From Bacillota bacterium (GTDB taxonomy: Bacteria > Bacillota > Clostridia > Christensenellales > SZUA-584): DNA of 64,000 bases. Made by a program: the position numbers and the translations under genes. Of the stretch, positions 9,291 to 18,450 are shown in pieces. The stretch is taken from contig JAEWRI010000023.1 of the NCBI GenBank assembly GCA_023460085.1, forward strand, positions 186,001-250,000, in the 5' to 3' direction. Every line of letters begins with the position of its first letter. Position 1 is the first letter of the stretch. The notes beneath the pieces were generated by a model. That model searched no databases, was not told the origin of the DNA, and saw nothing but the letters and a program-made list of their open reading frames with translations.

Positions 9291-9720
9291 GATAATCCTC
9301 CTTTTATTGTGTTTTCCAAAAACAAAATTTGTTGTATTTTTTATTGAGTTATCCTGTCTGATCTATGTTTTAGGATAGGTCTTTTTACCCCTTTTTGCAA
9401 CAGACGAAGAGTTATGCGATCTATAACTTCAGGTTATTCTATCTTTGCTTTTTCGCACTGTACGCAATGGCTTTTAACGCTTGCTCGATTGTCTACACCA
9501 GTATTTTTAACCTAAATGCCCCATCCAATTACCTATAGTCATGGTATAATCACCCTTCTGTTATGGGGGCCATAGCGAAACCAAAACACCCTATAGCATT
9601 TTTCACGCCGTCATTCACATTTTTCAGGCACTATAAAAACGAGTGGACATCCAATAGGATATACCATAAAATAAAGGTGTTAAGATAGATGTAATGGCGG
9701 TTTGCAGGAAGAGATAATAT
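9291..9720. promoter_or_regulatory. Divergent promoter region between tctC and the LysR gene
   Basis: 430 nt without a gene, between two divergent starts. A dyad ATAAC-TTCAG-GTTAT at 9423-9437 has the T-N11-A geometry of a LysR-type recognition site. Its flanks (GAT on the left, ATC on the right) extend the symmetry loosely. Further ATA/TAT-rich half-sites occur at 9531-9560. It is the best candidate for binding of the adjacent regulator. No clear -35/-10 pair was seen for tctC. Confidence 0.5.
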
Positions 9721-10659
9721 ATGCATCAAAATCTACAATTTGGCAATAAGATATTAGAATACGTTTCAACTGTGGCAAAATGTTCTTCCTTCAGTCAGGC
9801 CGCAAAGGATCTTTACATCTCCCAGCCAGCTCTTTCCAAATATATTCATGCTTTGGAGCTTCAAATTGGCGCACCGCTTTTTTATCGCCAGGGCGGTAAA
9901 GTGATCCCTACCTATGTAGGGGAGCGGATGCTTTCTTACGCCAATCAAATCATCCCCTTGGAGCAGGAGATGAATCAGTCGTTGGAAAACATCGGCTTCG
10001 AAAACGGGCGGGTACGCATTGCGTTGCCCCATCTGTGGAGCGGTTTGTTACTGCCGGACATCATTGATAATCTGCGGCGTAATTTTCCGAATCTTGAGTT
10101 AATCATCGACGAGGTATCATCGTCGGATAAGCTGGAAGATATGTTGCTGCATCACGAGATTGACTTGGCTATTATTCGCGATCATCCCCACTCCACAAAG
10201 TTGTGCTCCGTCTTTTTTCGCAAAGACGAGATCGTTTTAGTGGTATCAAAAGATCATCCATTGGTCCAAAAAGCCGTTACAGTACTAGGACGCCGCTACC
10301 CCGTGATCGAGCCGAGTCTGCTATCGGAGTTATCCTTTATATTGCAACGCCCATCACAGATAATACGACAGAAAGTCAATTCCATCTTTGAAAAGGTCGG
10401 AATTATTCCCAGTGAGGACTTAACGCTACGCAGTATCGAGGCGTCCATTAAATTGGTACGCGGCAACGTCGCCTGCTTTGGAACGGAAACTCATATCCGG
10501 AACATCCCCAATTCAGGTTCGCTGCAGTTTTTGTGCCTAAATTCACCCATGTGCTCGTTAGATCTGCATCTGTTCTATTTCAACAGTGATGAGTTGATGG
10601 ATCAGTTGGGCCCGGTCATCCATTCCCTGACCACTCTGTTGCCCTCTCTGTCAGACTAG
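9721..10659 (+). CDS. LysR-family transcriptional regulator
   Basis: 312 residues: N-terminal winged helix-turn-helix (FSQAAKDLYISQPALSKYIH, residues about 22-41) followed by a two-lobed ligand-binding domain from about residue 90. It is read divergently from the TctCBA-catabolic operon, the classic arrangement for a LysR activator whose coinducer is the imported acid or an early intermediate. An AGGAAGAG ribosome site precedes the ATG. No sign of truncation. Confidence 0.93.
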   Translation: MHQNLQFGNKILEYVSTVAKCSSFSQAAKDLYISQPALSKYIHALELQIGAPLFYRQGGKVIPTYVGERMLSYANQIIPLEQEMNQSLENIGFENGRVRIALPHLWSGLLLPDIIDNLRRNFPNLELIIDEVSSSDKLEDMLLHHEIDLAIIRDHPHSTKLCSVFFRKDEIVLVVSKDHPLVQKAVTVLGRRYPVIEPSLLSELSFILQRPSQIIRQKVNSIFEKVGIIPSEDLTLRSIEASIKLVRGNVACFGTETHIRNIPNSGSLQFLCLNSPMCSLDLHLFYFNSDELMDQLGPVIHSLTTLLPSLSD

Positions 10660-11035
10660 AGTGTGTTTCTAAAGCAAATCAAGCCGTTTCATGCGAGCAA
10701 TATACGAATACGTCCCAAATGCACAAAGACAAGGAATCTACTCGCAAGCTTGTCATAGCGTGTTCTTTCACTACCATCGTCAATTACGCAAAGTCACCAA
10801 AGAAAAAACATTTTCTCCAACGACGAGTCATTGCAGAAAATGCTCTATCATGCAACTATGCATTATTAAGGCGATGGACTGGTCGGGTTCAAAACTGGGG
10901 GCAGATTCTTCTTCAGCTCTACGTTTTCTCCCAGAAAAGGCCAAATCCACGTTCGCTTGATCTTTTGGGTTCGGTGAACGCACAAGACTATTTACAGACC
11001 CACCCTCAAACATTTGAGTGGAAGCCGATTCGTTT
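10660..11035. other. Intergenic stretch, no gene recognised
   Basis: About 375 nt downstream of the LysR gene. Short open frames exist on both strands but lack ribosome sites and family resemblance. It leads into the tRNA-like repeat at 11036 and may be part of the same insertion scar. Confidence 0.4.
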
Positions 11036-11394
11036 TACTACATTTCTACTACATTTTCTGTAGTAGAACATAGATTCCGAGGTACTTCATTGACTACATA
11101 GACACAGTAGAATCGCTCAGAACCCCTTTATACAGGCACATTCGGCTTCCCGCCTGATGTGTTTCGAACCATAGGCTTACCGCCTCCTAAGCGAAAGGCC
11201 GCGCGTTCGAATCGCGCCGGGAACGCCAGAAACCCTGATGGCAAGCCGCTTTCGGGGTTTTTTATTACCCAAAATTGCTTCGTATTTTATACTACACAAA
11301 AGTAAAAACTGCCTACCCTTCAAGGCTGTTTTTCAGCGTCTCATTACGAGTCAAAAATCCGCTGTCAGGAGGCTTTATATTACATTTTACTACA
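11036..11394. repeat. Dispersed tRNA-Arg-like repeat, copy A
   Basis: Left end: TACTACA motifs and a perfect 10-bp hairpin (11044-11053 with 11059-11068). Centre: 11181-11228 reads like the 3' half of a tRNA-Arg(CCU), with CTCCTAA as anticodon loop, an intact T-arm (GCGCG TTCGAAT CGCGC) and a GGGAACGCCA 3' end; a proper D-arm and 5' acceptor strand are missing. Right: two terminator-like hairpins with T-runs (about 11231-11268 and 11309-11336), then more TACTACA motifs. A 19-bp segment at 11167-11185 recurs with 3 mismatches at 11477-11495. Related copies lie at 33849-34110 and 48611-48838, with a fragment at 19471-19520. Confidence 0.75.
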
Positions 11395-11514
11395 AGGTTT
11401 TTTAATCAATTTAACTTAGCTGAAGCCGTAAATATCCCTTGAAACAGGCCTTTTTGCATTCCTGCGTATATATCTAAACTATAGGCATGCCGCCTGGGGG
11501 TGACTCAAATATCC

Positions 11515-12375
11515 TCAGAATTCGTTACTTAACAGAAAATCTGCAACGTGCATTGTTTTGATGCCCTCATAATTTCCAGCTGCAAAATCATCGGTACGAC
11601 GAACATACTTTGGATAATTATCTCGGATACCAAGCAATCGCTCATATTCACGTGTTTCCGTCGTCTGTTCAATTATCTTTTTGTAACCTGTATATATAAG
11701 CGCTCGTTCTGTTTTTGTGCAACAAAATCCACTTCGGCATTGTTAAGCTTTCCAACATAGACTCCATAGCTTCGCCGTAAAAGTTCTAAGTACACGAGAT
11801 TTTCAAGCATTGCGGCAACCGATGTCGGCGAATAACCGAGAACGCTGTATATGAAAGCAGGATCGGCTAAATAAAACTTTTCTAGAGTTTTTAATATTTC
11901 TTTCCCATGGAGATCATACCGAGAGCAGCGATGCAAAATATACGCACTTTCGAGCTTAGAGAGATAGCTATACACTGTCTCAATATCGACGCTTCTGTGC
12001 TGACCCTTCAAATATGATGAAATTGAGTTGGCGGAAAAGGTTCGGCCAACATTATCAAAAACGAACTTAACGATACGTTCAAGCTGATCAGTTTTCCTGA
12101 TCTGATTACGTTGAACGATATCTGTAAATATAGTTGAATTATATATCGCGCACGATCGTATATGCTTCGTTTTGCGTATAGGCTCTTAGATGCAGCGCAG
12201 GGAAGCCTCCCATCATCAGATAGTTAGCCAGCTCTGAGTGAGGGGATTCTATGGCCGAATAGGTTCCTTTAAAACTCAGGTATTCCGAAAAAGATAATGG
12301 AAATATCCGAAACGATATACCGTCCGGGGTGAGTTCTGCGATGCAATTAAAAATAGAGACCTGTGTTTAAAAATT
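11515..12375 (-). pseudogene. Decayed AAA-type ATPase with DUF4143 domain
   Basis: Read on the minus strand, the pieces FRIFPLSFSEYLSF, then LMMGGFPALHLRAY, then an open frame of 112 residues (11673-12011, DPAFIYSVLG, ENLVYLELLRRSY, NAEVDFVAQK), then ETREYERLLGIRDNYPKYV and a C-terminus ending at 11515 line up with the C-terminal two thirds of the DUF4143 ATPase family. The N-terminal Walker A/B ATPase core is missing. There are at least two frameshifts: a 2-nt loss in a TA repeat near 12144 and another in the A-run near 11678. These ATPases are often found near mobile DNA. It lies next to repeat copy A. Confidence 0.8.
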
Positions 12376-12467
12376 TACTTTCATCCCAATAGATGTTAAC
12401 TTAATTTCTCTTTGAACTATACCGGAGCCGTAACAATGCGCATAGTTGCATGGTAAACGTATGGTAA

Positions 12468-12496
12468 TTGCCGTTGAATCATCACCATGATATAAT
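12468..12496 (+). promoter_or_regulatory. Probable sigma-A promoter for the DISM kinase operon
   Basis: TTGCCG (12468-12473), 17-nt spacer, TATAAT (12491-12496), about 110 nt upstream of the kinase start. Only the -10 box is perfect. Confidence 0.5.
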
Positions 12497-12606
12497 TAAA
12501 TAGCCATTATTCCGCATTTTCTATATTATTTCGCCTAATGGCAGTAAACATAAACTCTATATAAAAGCCTCTTCACGTTAAACGGCGTAAATTGGGGAGT
12601 GATGAG

Positions 12607-14538
12607 ATGGCGATAATAAAAAAGCATAAGAGAATCGCGATAGCGGTCTGCACAGTTGTTATTTGTGCTATTTCGCTCTTTTTTTATATTTGCCAAACAC
12701 CGCCGCCCGCCCAGCCAGTCGCGAAGCAAGGCTATCTCGACCTGTCCAACTGGAATTTTCAGAAAGACGGAAACGTGAAACTGGATGGCGAATGGGAGTT
12801 TTACTGGAATCAGCTGCTATACCCGAAGGATTTTCAAGCGACGCCTCGGGCAGACGGTTATACGCTTGTGCCATCCGCGTGGAGCGGTCGTATAGGAACA
12901 ACCCAACTCACGGATAAGGGCTTTGCCACCTATCGGCTATGGGTTCAATTAGGCAGCGAGCCGGTCTATATGGGCATCAGAACCGTTAGCATTCGCATGT
13001 CCTGCCGTATCTTTATTGACGGCGCGGAGGTGCTCTCCAGCGGAGTACCAACCACGTCTGAGTCAGGCTATGTGACGGCCAATATCCCACGCACCGTCAG
13101 CTTTAATCCCGCGGGAAATAAAGTCGAGATCGTCGTACAGGTTGCGGATTTTGATTACAAGGCCGGGGGCATTGTGCAGAGCATCAGCCTTGGCAGCAGC
13201 GCGCAAATAACAGGGGCAATGACGCGCAGCAATGTAATTGGCGCATTTGTTTCGGCGTTTTTTCTTGCCACAGGCACCTATTATCTGCTGGTGTTCATGG
13301 GGCGGCGCAAAAATATCAGCACGCTTTATTTTGGTATATACTGCATATTGACTGCATGCTTTACCTTGCTATACGGCGACAAAATATTGTTTCAGGCATT
13401 TCCTGATTTGCCGTATGTCACTATGCTCCGGATTCAAAACATGCTGCTGGATCTCAGCGTTGTTTTCGTTTGCTTGTTTGTCAATCAGATGGCGGCGCTT
13501 CTGCCCCGGTGGTATGTGGCCGGTATCACGATTACGATGCTCGGGCACATCGTCGCATATTGGGTCTTGCCCTTTGCGGTCATCACCAGCGTGGAGACAC
13601 CGTTTTTGGTGCTGGGAACCTCGGTCTATCTGATTGTAAGCATCATGATGGCTGTGGCCCTTATGCGAAATCGCTGCGGCAGTCTGGGGCGCGCCGGTGC
13701 AACCCTGCTCCTTATGGCCTTTCTGTGCGCTCTGGTTGTATTTACCAGCGGGTCGCTGTATATCAACAATATGCTCAGCAGCAACATCAGTACCACCGTG
13801 TTTGTGATTTTCGTACTGCTGATCTCCGGGCTTTTGTCCCGGCAATACAATGAAGCTTACAATATTATTGAAAACATGAATGTGCACTTGGTGGAGATGG
13901 ATAAGCTCAAGGATGAATTGATGGGAACGCAGCTCTCGTTCCTCCAAGCACAGATCAAGCCGCATTTTTTGTATAACTCGCTGACCGTTATCTCGGCCCT
14001 GAGCATTAAGAATCCCAAGCGAACCAAGGAGCTGCTGTACGACCTCTCCGATTACCTGCGCGGCAGCTTCCAATTTGAAAATAGCAGCGGACTGACGCCG
14101 CTTTCCGGTGAACTGGCAACGGTGCGCGCCTATCTCTCCATTGAAAAGGAGCGATTTCGGAATAAGCTGCGCGTCGAGTGGGATGTCGATGAAACCGTGG
14201 ATGTGCTTGTGCCGGTGCTGGCTATACAGCCGCTGGTGGAAAACGCGCTGCGCCACGGAATATTGAAGCGCCCGCAGGGCGGCACAGTGCGCATAAGTGT
14301 GAAACAAAAAGGCGCCTTTGCCGTTATTAGCGTGGGGGACGATGGCGTGGGCATTACCGCAGAGCGTATGCCGGGCTTGCTTGACGGCCAGGCTCAGCCT
14401 TCGGGTGTCGGGCTGAGAAACATCCACCGGCGCATGGTTCTTTCTTATGGCCACGGGCTGGAGTTTGAAAGCAGAGAGAACCAAGGCACCACGGTGACGA
14501 TGAAAATACCGTATCAACCAGGAGGGGAAATCTCATGA
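12607..14538 (+). CDS. 7TMR-DISM sensor histidine kinase
   Basis: 643 residues from the ATG at 12607, which has GGGGAG seven bases upstream; an in-frame TTG 15 nt earlier overlaps that ribosome site and is rejected. N-terminal membrane anchor, then an extracellular DISM-type beta-sandwich (about residues 40-205, with DGEWEFYWNQLL, a carbohydrate-binding-like fold). Next come about seven membrane spans (about 210-410), a short coiled coil, and a His_kinase domain with phospho-acceptor H453 in KPHFLYN. The HATPase domain has QPLVENALRHG as N-box. It should sense an extracellular, possibly sugar, ligand and phosphorylate the regulator encoded next, whose start overlaps this stop by 4 nt. The surface lectin and sortase genes downstream are the likely targets. 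Confidence 0.92.
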   Translation: MAIIKKHKRIAIAVCTVVICAISLFFYICQTPPPAQPVAKQGYLDLSNWNFQKDGNVKLDGEWEFYWNQLLYPKDFQATPRADGYTLVPSAWSGRIGTTQLTDKGFATYRLWVQLGSEPVYMGIRTVSIRMSCRIFIDGAEVLSSGVPTTSESGYVTANIPRTVSFNPAGNKVEIVVQVADFDYKAGGIVQSISLGSSAQITGAMTRSNVIGAFVSAFFLATGTYYLLVFMGRRKNISTLYFGIYCILTACFTLLYGDKILFQAFPDLPYVTMLRIQNMLLDLSVVFVCLFVNQMAALLPRWYVAGITITMLGHIVAYWVLPFAVITSVETPFLVLGTSVYLIVSIMMAVALMRNRCGSLGRAGATLLLMAFLCALVVFTSGSLYINNMLSSNISTTVFVIFVLLISGLLSRQYNEAYNIIENMNVHLVEMDKLKDELMGTQLSFLQAQIKPHFLYNSLTVISALSIKNPKRTKELLYDLSDYLRGSFQFENSSGLTPLSGELATVRAYLSIEKERFRNKLRVEWDVDETVDVLVPVLAIQPLVENALRHGILKRPQGGTVRISVKQKGAFAVISVGDDGVGITAERMPGLLDGQAQPSGVGLRNIHRRMVLSYGHGLEFESRENQGTTVTMKIPYQPGGEIS

Positions 14539-15440
14539 TAAAGGCAATTTTGGTGGATGACGAGCCGCTTGTTCTGGAGGAACTGCGAGAGCTGCTGGAG
14601 GGGCAGGATAACGTCACGGTCATGGCGTCCTATGCCGACCCATTGCAGGCGTTGCGGGAATTGCCGGACACCAGACCGGACTGCGCGTTTCTTGATATCG
14701 AGATGCCGGGAATCACCGGTATCGAGCTGGCGGAACAATTTCTGTCCGTGAACCCGAATATAGATGTCGTGTTTGTTACGGCGTACAACCACTATGCCAC
14801 ACAGGCCTTCGAAGTTAACGCACTGGATTATCTGCTGAAACCCATTCGCCCGGAGCGAATATGCAGAGCGCTGGAAAGGATAGAGAACAAAATGACGTGG
14901 ATATCGCAGGCGGCAGCGGGTGCGTGCGTCATCCGCAGCTTCGGCTCCTTAGATATCCTTGTGGACGGCCGTTTGGTGAAATGGAGCCGCTATAAATCCA
15001 AAGAGCTGCTGGCCTACCTGCTGCAAAACGAAGGCCACCCGCTGAGCAAATTCAGGTTATGCGAGGAACAATGGGCAGAGTATGAGCCGGAACAGGCGCT
15101 GGCCTATCTGCAAACTGCTGTGTATGCCCTGCGGAAAAGCCTGCGGGAGACAGGGTGCACCCAAATCACGATTGAGTATTTCGGCGACCGGTATTGCGCG
15201 CGGGTTTCTGAGGATGTGGAATGGGACTTGCGGCAGTTTAATAAGGACTTTGAAATGGCCGTTCAAACGGGCTCCCGAAAACTTGTTCAAAAGCTGGCTC
15301 GGCTCTATCGCGGAGAGTATCTGGAGGGTGAGGATTGGCCCTGGTCGGACATCGCACGTGAAGACTATGCGTGCAAGCAAGAAGCCCTGCAAAAGCTCTT
15401 GCAAATTGACGCTGACCTTACCGATAAGGCTTTATCATAA
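14535..15440 (+). CDS. Response regulator with SARP-type output domain
   Basis: 301 residues. The receiver domain (1-120) has D54 in FLDIEMPG as phosphoryl acceptor, acidic pair D8-D9, T in FVTAYN and K in LLKPI. The output part (about 135-300) is not LytTR or AraC. It begins with an OmpR-like winged helix (FGSLDILVDGRLVKW) and continues into a short bacterial transcriptional activation (BTAD) helical domain (VEWDLRQFNKDFEMAV), the SARP architecture. Start overlaps the kinase stop (ATGA). A terminator follows at 15472, so kinase and regulator form one transcript and the lectin-sortase pair probably has its own, regulated promoter. Confidence 0.9.
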   Translation: MIKAILVDDEPLVLEELRELLEGQDNVTVMASYADPLQALRELPDTRPDCAFLDIEMPGITGIELAEQFLSVNPNIDVVFVTAYNHYATQAFEVNALDYLLKPIRPERICRALERIENKMTWISQAAAGACVIRSFGSLDILVDGRLVKWSRYKSKELLAYLLQNEGHPLSKFRLCEEQWAEYEPEQALAYLQTAVYALRKSLRETGCTQITIEYFGDRYCARVSEDVEWDLRQFNKDFEMAVQTGSRKLVQKLARLYRGEYLEGEDWPWSDIAREDYACKQEALQKLLQIDADLTDKALS

Positions 15441-15471
15441 AGAAATGCTCTTTTCATATATATTTTTTGAG

Positions 15472-15497
15472 GACGGCGTCGAAAACGCTGTCTTTTT
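15472..15497 (+). terminator. Intrinsic terminator after the response regulator
   Basis: Stem GACGGCGT / ACGCTGTC (one G-U pair) with a small loop followed by TTTTTGTCTGTTTT. Read on the plus strand 31 nt after the stop. Confidence 0.8.
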
Positions 15498-15578
15498 GTC
15501 TGTTTTGCGAGAGTTTTGCGAGTGCCCTCCTGTATAATTTAAATATATATCTGTAACTATGCGTTTTGGGGCGTCCTT

Positions 15579-15620
15579 ACAACACAAAATGAGCCATTCC
15601 TGTGGCTCTCATTGTGTTGT
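15579..15620 (+). promoter_or_regulatory. Imperfect inverted repeat in the leader of the lectin gene
   Basis: Outer arms ACAACACA (15579-15586) and TGTGTTGT (15613-15620) with inner complementary ATGAG/CTCAT and CCA/TGG blocks. About 40 nt upstream of the lectin start and not followed by a U-tract. Candidate operator for the SARP regulator, or a 5' mRNA stabilising hairpin. Confidence 0.5.
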
Positions 15621-15662
15621 TATGGGACAGCGCACGGTGTTACATGAAGGAGGATGCAAAGT

Positions 15663-18374
15663 ATGAAACGCAGGGTATTCCAAAAATTTGCCGCTGTAGC
15701 GGTGGCGGCGCTAATGGTGCTGGGTTTGACGCCCGGAATTCCGGAGATCGGAGCGCGGACGGTGCTTGCCGCGTCCGATATCTCAATAGACGTTACCGCC
15801 TCGGTATCCGCTGATTCCAATAGTTTCACCTACATATTTTCGGATCTTGTAATCGACGGTTCGGGTAATATCAACAGCGCGACCGTCAATATCGATTCCG
15901 GCTTTTCCAGCTCGGCGGACACGCTTTCTTATGGTACGGGAGCCGGGGTGACTGCGTCTTATAATTCTGCGAACGGCGTGCTTACGGTAACGGGTTCAGC
16001 ATCTATTGCCACCTACCAGGATTTTCTGAGGACCGTTGCTTTCAAAACAACCGCCACCTCGGGTACGCGCGGCATCGTGCTGCTTTTGAACACAACGACA
16101 GGCAATGTGGTGTATTACGATTATACCCAGCATTTCTATGAATTTGTATCCGCCTCCTCAATTACCTGGACCAACGCAAAAACCGCCGCGGAAAGCAGGT
16201 ATTATGAAGGCTATCAGGGTTACTTGGCTACCATCACCTCCGCGGCTGAGAATACGTTTGTCACCTCCAAATGCACCGGCGCGGGCTGGCTGGGCGCCAG
16301 TGACGCCGCAACCGAGGGCGTCTGGCAATGGGTGACCGGGCCTGAGAGCGGCACGACGTTCTGGAATGGCGGGAAAAACGGCAGCGCGGTAGTCGGCCAG
16401 TACAATAATTGGCACATTAACGTCGAGCCGGACAACAATGGGGACGAAGACTACCTGCATATTATGGGGCAAACAAAGCCTTCGTGGGCAGGCAGCTATC
16501 CTACCGGATCGTGGAACGATTTTCCAGACGTCGCCGGTACGAATATATATGGCTATGTCGTCGAATACGGCCCGGCGGCGGGCGTCAGCTTAACGGACGT
16601 CAGTTCATCCGCCACCGTCGGCATAACGGTGTCCTCCGGCAATACGGCACCCACCTTTGCGGGCTCGACCACAAGCTTAACGGTCAATCAGAACGCATCG
16701 GCCACCGATATCAAAGGCCTGCTTCATGTCAGTGACAGCGATACAGGGCAAACATTGACATGGTCGCAGAATACAGCACCAAACCATGGCGCGCTTAGCT
16801 TTTCCGGTACCACGGCCCTCAGCGGCGGCGCGAACATTGCGCCAGGGGGCAGCATTACCTATACCCCCACCGAGGGCTATTCCGGCTCTGACAGCTTTGC
16901 CGTTCAGGTCAGCGACGGCACTGCCACGGCAACCAGGACGATTACCGTGACTGTAAGTCCGGTAGAGCCCACCATTACCACATCACCCGCCGACGCCGCC
17001 AAGACGGTAGGGCAGACGGCAAGCTTTTCGGTTTCCGCCACCGCGGCGGTCACGGGCGATCACTTGTCCTATCAGTGGCAGAAAGCGCCTTCGGGCAGCA
17101 GCGCCTTTGCCGATATATCCGGCGCGACCGGCGCAAGTTATACGACGGAACTCCTTGCGATGAGCGATAGCGGCAGCAAATACCGCTGCGTGATCACGGA
17201 GAACGAGACGGGGTTGTCGGCGACCACCTCGGCGGCGACGCTGACGGTGAACAAGCAATCTCCCACAGTCTCCACGCCCACGGCCTCTCCCTCGGGCAGC
17301 CAGATCTATCCGAACGACGTCGCGCTGACCGCCACGCTGAGCAATTATTATGGCACGCTGAGCGGCCAGACGATCTCTTTCTACAATGGCGCAGTGCTGC
17401 TTGGTTCCGGCACGACCAACTCAAGCGGCGTGGCTTCCTGCACATGGGCGTCCCCTTCTGCCAACACTTATTCGATCACCGCCCAATTCACAGGGGATTC
17501 CAATAATGATTCCGCCGTTAGCAGCCCCACACTTTCGTACACGGTGAGGATCGCGGAAGCGGATATTCTAAAGGACGTGCTGGACAGCCTGCCAGACCCG
17601 CATACCGCTACCGACGACCAGATCAGCGATAACGCCGATACCATTAGAATGGCCAAGATCATTTACGATCTGCTGACCGACGGCGCCAAGAACGGCCTCG
17701 ACCCGGCGCTCGTGGACAAGCTGAACGGCCTTTTAAACCGGCTGACGGCGCTGCTCGTGATTCAGCCCAAGGATGAAGATACGGGCATAGAGCTTACGAA
17801 CATTGGCACCGCGGTGCAGGTGCCCGAACTGGGCGACCCCGGCGTGAGCCGTGTGACGTTGCAACTGGTGGTCGATCCGATGCCTACCACCGGCAGCACG
17901 ACGCCCACGAATATCGCCATCGCGCTGGGCGCGCTGGACGGTGACGGCAAAAAGATGATCGCAGCCTACGACCTGTCCATACTCAAAACGGTGCTGGATA
18001 CCGACGGCGAAACGATAAGCTCCGAAAAAGTGGAGAACAGCGGTATCACAGCGCCCATCGCCGTGCTTATACCGGTGCCGCAGGAGTACGCGGGCCGTAC
18101 CGATCTGGCGGTGACGTATATCGACGACGACGGTGTGACGACACAGCTTGAATCGGAGATCGTAACGATCGACGGTGCGACTTATCTTCGGTTCTCCACC
18201 ATGCACTTCTCGGTTTACGCGCTGACCATATCCAAAACAGGCGGTACGGACGACATTCCCGACACCGGCGACTATAGCTTCGACCTGCTTTGGTGGATTC
18301 TGATGGCGGTCGGCGCGGCGGGAATCACGACGATCCTCGTCCTGGGCAGAAAAAGAGCGATAAACAAGAAGTAA
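15663..18374 (+). CDS. Cell-wall-anchored surface protein with C-type lectin and Ig-like domains
   Basis: 903 residues from the ATG at 15663 (AAGGAGG nine bases upstream; the earlier ATG at 15654 abuts the ribosome site). Signal peptide, residues 1-38. C-type-lectin-like domain at about 147-302 (WTNAKTAAESR, GYLATITSAAEN, WGASD-like and WNDFPD segments). Cadherin-like/VCBS-type repeat at 326-431, Ig-like domain at 436-530 (YQWQKAPSG...YRCVI), bacterial Ig-like domain at 533-630. Then a helical stretch and a beta-rich region to about 860. The C-terminus has IPDTGD (an LPXTG-like motif), a hydrophobic span and the tail GRKRAINKK. The next gene is a sortase B, the probable anchoring enzyme. Likely role: adhesion or glycan binding on the cell surface. 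Expression is probably controlled by the adjacent two-component system. Confidence 0.88.
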   Translation: MKRRVFQKFAAVAVAALMVLGLTPGIPEIGARTVLAASDISIDVTASVSADSNSFTYIFSDLVIDGSGNINSATVNIDSGFSSSADTLSYGTGAGVTASYNSANGVLTVTGSASIATYQDFLRTVAFKTTATSGTRGIVLLLNTTTGNVVYYDYTQHFYEFVSASSITWTNAKTAAESRYYEGYQGYLATITSAAENTFVTSKCTGAGWLGASDAATEGVWQWVTGPESGTTFWNGGKNGSAVVGQYNNWHINVEPDNNGDEDYLHIMGQTKPSWAGSYPTGSWNDFPDVAGTNIYGYVVEYGPAAGVSLTDVSSSATVGITVSSGNTAPTFAGSTTSLTVNQNASATDIKGLLHVSDSDTGQTLTWSQNTAPNHGALSFSGTTALSGGANIAPGGSITYTPTEGYSGSDSFAVQVSDGTATATRTITVTVSPVEPTITTSPADAAKTVGQTASFSVSATAAVTGDHLSYQWQKAPSGSSAFADISGATGASYTTELLAMSDSGSKYRCVITENETGLSATTSAATLTVNKQSPTVSTPTASPSGSQIYPNDVALTATLSNYYGTLSGQTISFYNGAVLLGSGTTNSSGVASCTWASPSANTYSITAQFTGDSNNDSAVSSPTLSYTVRIAEADILKDVLDSLPDPHTATDDQISDNADTIRMAKIIYDLLTDGAKNGLDPALVDKLNGLLNRLTALLVIQPKDEDTGIELTNIGTAVQVPELGDPGVSRVTLQLVVDPMPTTGSTTPTNIAIALGALDGDGKKMIAAYDLSILKTVLDTDGETISSEKVENSGITAPIAVLIPVPQEYAGRTDLAVTYIDDDGVTTQLESEIVTIDGATYLRFSTMHFSVYALTISKTGGTDDIPDTGDYSFDLLWWILMAVGAAGITTILVLGRKRAINKK

Positions 18375-18391
18375 GAGTTATGACCGGGCGA

Positions 18392-18436
18392 GGCAGCGGT
18401 GCGCGAAAGCAGCGCCGCTGCCTTTCTCCTTTTATT
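18392..18436 (+). terminator. Terminator-like hairpin between surface protein and sortase genes
   Basis: Stem GGCAGCGG (18392-18399) / CCGCTGCC (18415-18422) followed by TTTCTCCTTTTATT. It would allow many copies of the surface protein per sortase if termination is partial. Confidence 0.75.
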
Positions 18437-18450
18437 CAGAGGGTGAATAT

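Noticed and set aside
11161..11228. Complete tRNA-Arg gene at repeat copies A, B and C
   Set aside because: Only the T-arm and 3' acceptor end are well formed; the D-arm and matching 5' acceptor are missing and the anticodon stem has mismatches. Short minus-strand frames here (ARFERAAF-like) are artefacts of the tRNA-like sequence.
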